Made by a program: the position numbers and the translations under genes | In this document: in pieces, positions 16,328 to 21,645 of the stretch | How positions within the stretch are numbered: the stretch's first letter is position 1 | How the letters are laid out: every line of letters begins with the position of its first letter | Source of the DNA: Chrysochromulina parva | Lineage: Eukaryota > Haptophyta > Prymnesiales > Chrysochromulinaceae | Reading direction: 5' to 3' | Length of the DNA stretch: 21,645 nt | Assembly (NCBI GenBank): GCA_002887195.1 | Contig: PJAB01000724.1 | Span: forward strand, 1-21,645 | The notes under the pieces: model-generated | What the model was told of the DNA's origin: nothing | What the model saw: only the letters and a program-made list of their open reading frames with translations | Databases searched by the model: none

Positions 16328-17048
16328 CCTCACGGCAGAGAAGGGCACACCTTGATGCGGCGTGGCCTGGTTGAGTCTGCTGCCGCCCCGTCGGCGAGCT
16401 CGAGCGGCCGATGCGGAGCATCGCGGACGGATCGGTTGTGCGCTTCCGACGCGTGCAAGCGTTAGGATCACGTGCTTTTGTGCATCCAGCTTCAGTCTCA
16501 GGCTGCGGCAGTCCACCGGTGACGATCCGTGACGTGTCTCGTCCCGGACACCTACGAGACAAACTGTCCTACACTTTTATTAGACGGATGAACTCGACGA
16601 CCGCTCGAATCACGAATGCGGTACGCGTCGTCGACGTCGAGACGCCGCGCGCGGCGGCCTGGGCCCTAGTAGACCGCCCGGCCGCGGCGCCGGCGCGACC
16701 GTCTAGCGTAGAGTCTCCTATACGGCTATATAACGGCTATAGAGTCGATGAGATGAGCTCTACGAGCTCCCCCCTGCGCTACAGCTGGTCGACTTGCTGC
16801 TACCTCTCCGTAGCTACTCGCAACTTCACTTGCGCCCGGCGCGGCGGGCACGTGGCAGCACGGCAGTCCGGGCGGTACTGAAGGCCCCCGTGTCGACCGC
16901 ACCGAAGTGCGAAGATACCGCCGGCCCCGCGTGTGGAGCGAGCACCCCCGCAGCCCCGGAGAGGCCGGTCCCTGGGCTATCCTATGCTACTAAAGCGCTA
17001 GGGGCGACAGCCGTTCTCTCGCCGTGCCGTGGCCTCACGTGCCTGGCC
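16328..17048. other. Intergenic between convergent PCCA and DUF218 genes
   Basis: No convincing gene is seen. The + strand frame 16411-16881 starts at an ATG but has no family feature. The stretch contains tatataa at 16727-16733 inside a small direct repeat (acggctata twice), several short inverted repeats around gagctc at about 16754-16770, and a 15-bp tandem repeat of tggcctcacgtgc at about 17029-17058 that runs into the end of the DUF218 gene. It should hold both 3' UTRs. Confidence 0.5.
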
Positions 17049-18143
17049 TCACGTGCGAGAACGGTCGCCTTCCGAAAGTGTTTGGAAGTCACGCGCGGTC
17101 CGTACTACGACGAGGTCAGCCTGCCCAGAAGGGGCGAGCTGGCGACGGCGCGAACCAAAAGAGCCGTCGGTGTCCTCATCGTCGCCTACGTGTGCCGACC
17201 AGGGCAGTGGCCCACGAAAGGTGCTTGGCTCACAATGCTCTAGGAGTGCTGTGAGGGCGGGACAGCCATCGGCATAGCGTGCGCCACGTCGAAACGGGTC
17301 ACGTGCGGCGCGCTTGCGCTGGAGCTCGGCCTCGACGCAGCCATACGGGTCGCGCTCAAAGGGCTTGGACGAGTGGCTGATCTCGCCCTTGAGCACGTCG
17401 AGCCCCAAGCCCGGCGGGTCGATGCCCACGTACGCGAAGCGCGAGCGCGGCAACCGGAGTGCCGCGCGGTGCAGCTCGACAAAGCGCCGTCGCTTGAAGC
17501 CAAAGGAGACGACGGTGACACGCTCCGGGTAGCGGCCGGCGACCTCGTAGAAGCGGCACAACGCAAAGAGCAGATTCTCGAGCGAGTCGCGTGCGTGTGG
17601 CTCGAGCACGCTACGCTCCCGCACGTACGGCGTGCCATACCATCCGAGCGCCTCTGCCGCCTCCCAGTAACTGAAAGCTTCGGAGCGCGGGCCGGCTGCG
17701 GCGCGTGTCTCGCCGCCCGAGAAGATGAGGAGCGAGCGATTGTCGGCGGCGGCAAGCTCGACGCCGCGACGGATGTGCGCCAGCATTGTGCTCAGCTGGC
17801 CGTGTTGGAAGCTCTCGAGAAACCACGACTCCTCCTTCACAACATCGGCCGCGGTACGTGACGACGCGACGTACACGGCGTGGCCCGCGACCATGATGAG
17901 GTGCGTGGCGCTCGCGTAGCGAGCGGGCGGCGGGAGCAGCTGCGCGGTGGCCGTGTGCCGATGTGGAAGCGTGCACGGAGAGCTGCTCTTACTGCGCCAC
18001 AGGAGGAGGTAGGCGAGGCTTCCTATCGTGACGGCGAGCGTTGCGGCTATCGCGAGGGTTCGTGCTCTCGGCCCTGTCCTGGAGTGCCGGTCCTTGTCGC
18101 GGCGTTCCTTGTCTGCCATTGTTGCAAGCGTCTGCTCGGCCAT
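17049..18143 (-). CDS. DUF218 (YdcF-like) domain protein with N-terminal membrane anchor
   Basis: The ATG at 18143 gives 364 residues. The frame is open further to a TTG at 18281 with no ATG between; a second candidate ATG is at 18119. A basic N-terminus is followed by one membrane segment (about residues 28-49), suggesting a type II anchor. The domain begins HLIMVAGHAVY at residue 81 and shows LLIFSGGETR (about 138-147), EARDS-type helix residues (EPHARDSLENLLFALCRF), VTVVSFGFKRRRF, FAYVGIDPP and FERDPYGC. This pattern matches the eukaryotic DUF218 family known from fungi, plants and algae. Bacterial relatives are envelope proteins of uncertain chemistry, and the substrate here is unknown. 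The last 60 or so residues have no recognised pattern. Confidence 0.86.
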   Translation of the reverse strand: MAEQTLATMADKERRDKDRHSRTGPRARTLAIAATLAVTIGSLAYLLLWRSKSSSPCTLPHRHTATAQLLPPPARYASATHLIMVAGHAVYVASSRTAADVVKEESWFLESFQHGQLSTMLAHIRRGVELAAADNRSLLIFSGGETRAAAGPRSEAFSYWEAAEALGWYGTPYVRERSVLEPHARDSLENLLFALCRFYEVAGRYPERVTVVSFGFKRRRFVELHRAALRLPRSRFAYVGIDPPGLGLDVLKGEISHSSKPFERDPYGCVEAELQRKRAARDPFRRGARYADGCPALTALLEHCEPSTFRGPLPWSAHVGDDEDTDGSFGSRRRQLAPSGQADLVVVRTARDFQTLSEGDRSRT

Positions 18144-18578
18144 GCGGCGGCCGCCGCGCGCCGCGCCGAAAAAGTGCTCGAGCGCACTTGTGACTTGTCC
18201 GGGAAAAAGACACCGGGGGGAGCCGGGACACACACACGGGACACACGGGACACGCGGGCGCACAAAGGCACCGGTACGCAATGGACCTCCTCAAAAATCA
18301 AATCTTCAGTCCAAGTCCACGTTCGTGCTCTGTGGCGTGTGGGAAAAGACAAGTCACAAGAAGGCCTGCGAATAGCCTGCGAAGTGCTCATCAGAGCGCG
18401 GCGCGAAATGGGCACTTTTGTAAAAAGTCTCTTTTCGTCCCAATCCGCGCCGGGGCGCGGGGGGGCGGTGGACGGGATCGCGGGCAAAAAGGTATAGCGC
18501 GGCTAGCGCCGCGCGTGGGCAGAGGCCACACTCCAATTGACCACACTCTCATCTCTCAAATCTGTATAGACAGCGTAC
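18144..18578. other. Intergenic: promoter of DUF218 gene and 3' flank of TraB-like gene
   Basis: Both neighbours lie on the minus strand. The stretch has a short imperfect array of cgggacac units (18223-18262), an inverted repeat around cacttttgtaaaaagtc near 18413-18430, and a G-rich run near 18455-18470. No coding or RNA gene is recognised. Confidence 0.5.
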
Positions 18579-19970
18579 TCAACGTTCAGATAACCGAACC
18601 GACGCCTCGTCATCTGCCTCCACAGCCCACCATCTCGAGTCCCACTCAAAGGCCCACCGCTGCAACGCCAGGTAGAGCAGCGCATGCCGGGCCAGGTAGA
18701 GCAGCGCCTCGAGCAAGGCGCCCGCGGGCGTGTCGGTGGCCGCGTTGGCCGCGGCATTGGCGGCCGCAGCGCCAAGGCCGCCTTCGCCTCCGCCGTAGAG
18801 CTCCGGCGCGAGAGCACCGATGGCGGGCGTCAGCTGGACGGCAACGGTGCGCAGCACAGCCTCCGTACAATCGATCCAGTCGAACGCATCGACTGCGAGC
18901 AGCACAAGAGACATCGCCGCGAGCACGAGCACTGAGCGCCCTGGTGTGCCCTTGTCTTCCGCGGGCACGCCGACGGACCAGGCGGTGCGCCAGATCGGCT
19001 CGGCCACGGACACAAGTGAGTAGCGCTGCAGCAGACGCGAGCGTAGGTCGCGCATATGTAGCGCGCCGTAGAGCAACGCGACCTTGGTGCAGCCGGCGGC
19101 ACGCGCGACTTCGACCTCCTCGACGGCGCGCGCGTTGCGCCAGCGCACGAGAGCACCCGCGAGCGAGCCTTCCTGGGTCGTCTCGCCGGCGGCAAGCGTC
19201 AGCGCAAACGAGAGGCGCCGCGCCGCGCCGAGGTCGAAGCGACCGAGCGCGTCGGCGAGCGGCGCTAAGGCGGGCGAGAGTTCCGGCCCACCCGCCGTGA
19301 TCCAATCGTCGAGCAGCCAGCACAGCTCCGGCGCGGGAAGGAAGCTGAGCAGCGGGCGCAGCGCAGAGCCTTGGCTATTCTTGTTCGAGCCGGTCGGTCC
19401 CACCAGCAGCAGCCGCAGCGGCGCCGCCAGCGTGCCGAAGCCCGGGGCGAGCGTATTCCGGCCGCTAGCGAGCCCGGGCTGCTGAAGACGCGCCTCCTGC
19501 ACGGAGAGCTGCCGGCGCGTGACGTCCGCGAGCACCCAGCGCGACCGCGTGCAGTCGAGCGCCTCGACCTGCGTGTCCAGCCCGTTCCGCGCCGCGAGCT
19601 CCTTTAGTGCAGGGGCAGCACGCAACGGCGTTGACAGCCGACGGACCTGGGTCCCGGTCGCCTCATCCTGCTGCGTGGTCACCAGGGAGCCATCTACGAT
19701 GAGCTCGAACAGGGTGCGGTCGTACTGCTCGGCGCGCGCCTGAAGATCTCGATAGTATTCGCGCTCAGCCACATGCACAGTCGAGAGCAGATCGACCGAG
19801 AAGACACCACCGTCATCGCGCAGCGTCAGGCGCACGTCGGCCGTCTGCAGCTCATACGCGGGTGCCGCGGCATCTGCCGTTGACTTGAAGATTCTCACGT
19901 AGTTGGATCGTAGCGCCTGCGTGCCGGAGAGGAGGAGAAGGGCGTTGATGGGAGAGATTCTTGTCGACAT
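18579..19970 (-). CDS. Probable TraB/TIKI-like membrane protein
   Basis: The ATG at 19970 gives 463 residues; the frame extends only to a TTG at 19991. The N-terminus (SPINALLLLSGTQALRS) looks like a signal or targeting peptide. Residues 58-92 (SVDLLSTVHVAEREYY, then RTLFELIVDG) resemble the opening of TraB-family proteins, where a GT-H-V motif and an acidic residue are conserved. YGALHMRDL (about 301-309) resembles the second G-x-x-H motif. Two hydrophobic segments follow (about 346-362 and 420-440). TraB/TIKI proteins are putative membrane metalloproteases or mitochondrial and plastid membrane proteins; the first Gly is Ser here, so activity is uncertain. The central third is low in recognisable pattern. 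It is divergent with the rRNA methyltransferase gene. The family call is moderate. Confidence 0.6.
   Translation of the reverse strand: MSTRISPINALLLLSGTQALRSNYVRIFKSTADAAAPAYELQTADVRLTLRDDGGVFSVDLLSTVHVAEREYYRDLQARAEQYDRTLFELIVDGSLVTTQQDEATGTQVRRLSTPLRAAPALKELAARNGLDTQVEALDCTRSRWVLADVTRRQLSVQEARLQQPGLASGRNTLAPGFGTLAAPLRLLLVGPTGSNKNSQGSALRPLLSFLPAPELCWLLDDWITAGGPELSPALAPLADALGRFDLGAARRLSFALTLAAGETTQEGSLAGALVRWRNARAVEEVEVARAAGCTKVALLYGALHMRDLRSRLLQRYSLVSVAEPIWRTAWSVGVPAEDKGTPGRSVLVLAAMSLVLLAVDAFDWIDCTEAVLRTVAVQLTPAIGALAPELYGGGEGGLGAAAANAAANAATDTPAGALLEALLYLARHALLYLALQRWAFEWDSRWWAVEADDEASVRLSER
18668..18708 (-). repeat. 24-bp period duplication in TraB-like gene (ALLYLA twice)
   Basis: The 17-bp word gccaggtagagcagcgc occurs at 18668-18684 and 18692-18708. 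On the coding strand it gives ALLYLA, RH, ALLYLA, so the last hydrophobic segment seems to have been lengthened by tandem duplication. Confidence 0.85.
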
Positions 19971-20101
19971 GATTTGCCAAAGATTCCTCAAAAAGGCCCA
20001 TTCACGTGAAAGCCAATGAAAAGGTAGGGCAGACGGTTTCCTGGGGCGCTACATGTTCGTTTTTGGTCCGCTCCTTGCAACGCCGGTTCACCAACGCAGG
20101 C
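19971..20101. promoter_or_regulatory. Short divergent promoter between TraB-like and methyltransferase genes
   Basis: Only 131 bp separate the two chosen ATGs. A perfect 10-bp palindrome, ttcacgtgaa, with a CACGTG (E-box/G-box) core lies at 20001-20010. If the methyltransferase starts at the GTG at 20006 instead, that codon would be inside the box, which argues for the ATG at 20102. Confidence 0.55.
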
Positions 20102-21454
20102 ATGCAAGGGCTCGTCCTATTCGTCATCCTCGCGTCTCCATGGACGTCGAAGCGTGTGGCGGTCCACGTCGACTCGCGCTGCACATCTCGGCTTCGTAGG
20201 GCCGATGGATTGTCTCCGCTGACAGTCTTCGACACAGATGTCACCAAGGCATCCGAGGGCGGCTGCGGCGACGTGGCTGTGGTGTTCGGACCAAAGGACA
20301 AGAAGAGCTCTAAGGCTCTTGTTCTGGGCGTTGGTCTCTTCGACCCGCTCAGCCCGCTTCGCGTGCGCTTCCTGGTGCGGGGAGCAAGTACTGCGCCAGT
20401 CGATGATGGCTGGGTTGCTGCGGCGCTCAATGCAGCCATCGCCGAGCGAAAGGCCATTTTTGACGATGACGAGATCACGACTGGCTACCGGCTGTGCAAC
20501 GGCGAACACGACGGGCTGCACGGGCTGGTCATCGATCGTTACGGCTCGACCATTGTCATCAAGTGCTACGCTGCGTGCTGGCTGCCGTGGTGCCAGGTCA
20601 TCGTCAAAGCGCTCGCCGAGTCGCCTCACCTGCGAGCGTGCTCTCGCTTCATGCTCCTGATGAGCCGCGAGATGGCCGTGCTCCCAGCGGCTGAGCGCTT
20701 CGATCTCCAGCACGGCCAAGTCCTTCGCGGCCCACCGCTCGACGCTGTGCCGGGCGACGCGGAGGGCCGCGTTGCCGTCTTCTTCCTCGAAAACCGCATA
20801 CAGTATGAGTGCGATCCAGTCAACGGCCAGAAGACGGGCTTCTTCCTCGACCAGCGCGATAACCGCTACCGAGTGAGGGAGATGGCCAAAGCGATCGCGT
20901 CCCGAGGGAGGCACGTACGGGTCCTCAATGTCTTCTCCTACACGGGAGGTTTCTCCTTGGCCGCCGCTGCAGGAGGGGCCTCCGAGGTCGTGTCTGTGGA
21001 CTTGAGCCGACCCGCGCTCGAGGCGCTGCGTCGCAATTTTGAGGCCAACGGCGCGACCGACAGGGCGATTGCGAGCTGCAGGCACTCCGAGGTCGCCTCC
21101 GACGCATTCGAAGCGATGGAGTCGATGGTGGCGCGTGGGGAGCTCTTCGACATTGTCATCGTGGACCCTCCCGCGTTTGCACAGCGCCCAGAACAGTTGG
21201 AAGCGGGCCTCAAGTCATACGCTCGGCTGGCAGGGCTCGGCGCAAGGCTCACACGGAAGGATGGCACCCTTTTGCTCGCCTCCTGCTCCCAGAAAGTCAC
21301 TCCGGAAGCCTTCCAAGATGCTGTTGTCCCCGCGGCCGAGTCTGCTGCACGGCGGCGCGGGCGCGTGGCCGCCATCACGGGGCACGCTCCAGACCACCCC
21401 GTGCGCGCTCCGGGGGGCATGCCATACCTGAAAGCGGTATTTCTCGAGCTTTGA
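20102..21454 (+). CDS. RlmI-like class I SAM-dependent rRNA (cytosine-C5) methyltransferase
   Basis: The ATG at 20102 gives 450 residues; an open extension reaches a GTG at 20006. The bacterial relatives methylate C5 of a cytosine in large-subunit rRNA (RlmI acts on C1962 of 23S rRNA), so an organelle role is likely. Visible are the PUA-linked part (GDVAVVF, then LFDPLSPLRVRFL), GYRLCNGEHDGLHGLVIDRY (residues 128-147), ENRIQYECD, GQKTGFFLDQRDNR (242-255), the SAM motif I region VLNVFSYTGGFSLAAA (274-289), VIVDPPAFA (352-360), the SCS motif with Cys 395, the likely catalytic cysteine, and a DHPV ending with YLKAVFLEL. The N-terminal PUA start (a GHPW motif in relatives) is not clear. The hydrophobic first residues (MQGLVLFVILA) may be a targeting peptide. 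The gene is bacterial-like and probably of organellar descent. Confidence 0.87.
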   Translation: MQGLVLFVILASPWTSKRVAVHVDSRCTSRLRRADGLSPLTVFDTDVTKASEGGCGDVAVVFGPKDKKSSKALVLGVGLFDPLSPLRVRFLVRGASTAPVDDGWVAAALNAAIAERKAIFDDDEITTGYRLCNGEHDGLHGLVIDRYGSTIVIKCYAACWLPWCQVIVKALAESPHLRACSRFMLLMSREMAVLPAAERFDLQHGQVLRGPPLDAVPGDAEGRVAVFFLENRIQYECDPVNGQKTGFFLDQRDNRYRVREMAKAIASRGRHVRVLNVFSYTGGFSLAAAAGGASEVVSVDLSRPALEALRRNFEANGATDRAIASCRHSEVASDAFEAMESMVARGELFDIVIVDPPAFAQRPEQLEAGLKSYARLAGLGARLTRKDGTLLLASCSQKVTPEAFQDAVVPAAESAARRRGRVAAITGHAPDHPVRAPGGMPYLKAVFLEL

Positions 21455-21645
21455 CCTCGCACTACACGCGAAGTGTGATTCGATTGGATGGAGTTTCGTC
21501 GAATATGTATCGTAATTCACAGTGAGAAGTTTGACAAAACTTTAAAAATGTCGGTGGAGCCCGCCCATCTACGCTCGAACCCGCCCGCCAGCGCGGGCCC
21601 AGCTCGCCCTCTCAAGCTCGCGCGACCCCCCAACCCGCCCGGCCT
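21455..21645. other. 3' flank of methyltransferase gene
   Basis: The first 90 or so bases are AT-richer than the rest of the window and include a small hairpin (aagttt, 4-nt loop, aaactt) at 21527-21542, which could lie in the 3' UTR. The last 80 bases are C-rich with repeated cccgcc words. No gene is seen. Confidence 0.5.

Noticed and set aside
16411..16881. Possible 156-residue gene after PCCA
   Set aside because: It has an ATG but no family pattern and lies in a convergent intergenic stretch 84 bp after the PCCA stop, where 3' UTRs are expected.
18144..18281. Start of the DUF218 protein at 18281
   Set aside because: That start is a TTG, and the extra 46 residues are low-complexity Cys/Pro/Arg sequence read from the cgggacac repeats. 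The ATG at 18143 is preferred.
20006..20101. Start of the methyltransferase at 20006
   Set aside because: It is a GTG inside the CACGTG palindrome; the first in-frame ATG is at 20102. A missing upstream exon remains possible, because the PUA start is unclear.

Overview
The window looks like nuclear DNA of a GC-rich, gene-dense single-celled eukaryote, most likely a microalga of the haptophyte, pelagophyte or related kind. The reasons are eukaryote-type genes (a DENN protein, a membrane-anchored DUF218 protein, a mitochondrial-type propionyl-CoA carboxylase alpha subunit, an SDS22-like LRR protein), short GT-AG introns, no operons, strongly G/C-ending codons, and a huge Q/A-rich protein holding a small VPxG-type domain that I associate with algae and oomycetes. 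The taxon is an inference from gene style, not from a marker gene.

Layout: (1) 151-2813 (+), DENN-domain protein in two exons; (2) 3248-8440 (+), 1,730-residue Gln/Ala-rich protein with a coiled coil and two VPxG domains; (3) 8990-11200 (+), LRR protein with a long disordered tail; (4) 12091-13680 (-), membrane-anchored GT4 glycosyltransferase, possibly SQD2-like; (5) 13934-16327 (+), propionyl-CoA carboxylase alpha (biotin carboxylase, BT and biotinyl domains) with one in-frame intron; (6) 17049-18143 (-), membrane-anchored DUF218 protein; (7) 18579-19970 (-), probable TraB/TIKI-like membrane protein; (8) 20102-21454 (+), RlmI-like SAM-dependent rRNA methyltransferase. Two gene pairs are divergent with short shared promoters (13681-13933 and 19971-20101). 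LRR/GT4 and PCCA/DUF218 are convergent. The genes share no evident pathway; this reads as ordinary chromosomal gene order, with no mobile element, tRNA, rRNA or CRISPR array seen.

The most notable signal is shared by two unrelated genes. Each carries one short intron (83 nt in the DENN gene, 93 nt in PCCA) whose first 28-32 nt are a near-perfect copy of the first bases of the downstream exon. The donor and acceptor therefore lie at the matching edge of a 29-34 bp direct repeat, with about 55-60 nt of unrelated filler between the copies. In PCCA, removing the intron restores gap-free agreement with the known protein family. This is the footprint expected of recent intron gain by duplication (staggered-break repair, tandem duplication of an AGGT-containing segment, or an introner-like insertion).

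A second theme is short exonic repeats that have spread inside single genes. A 15-bp unit in the DENN gene sits at four places in two reading frames. Another 15-bp unit in the LRR gene sits in two direct frames and also inverted. The Q/A-rich gene is built from several distinct repeat grammars and a recent internal segmental duplication.
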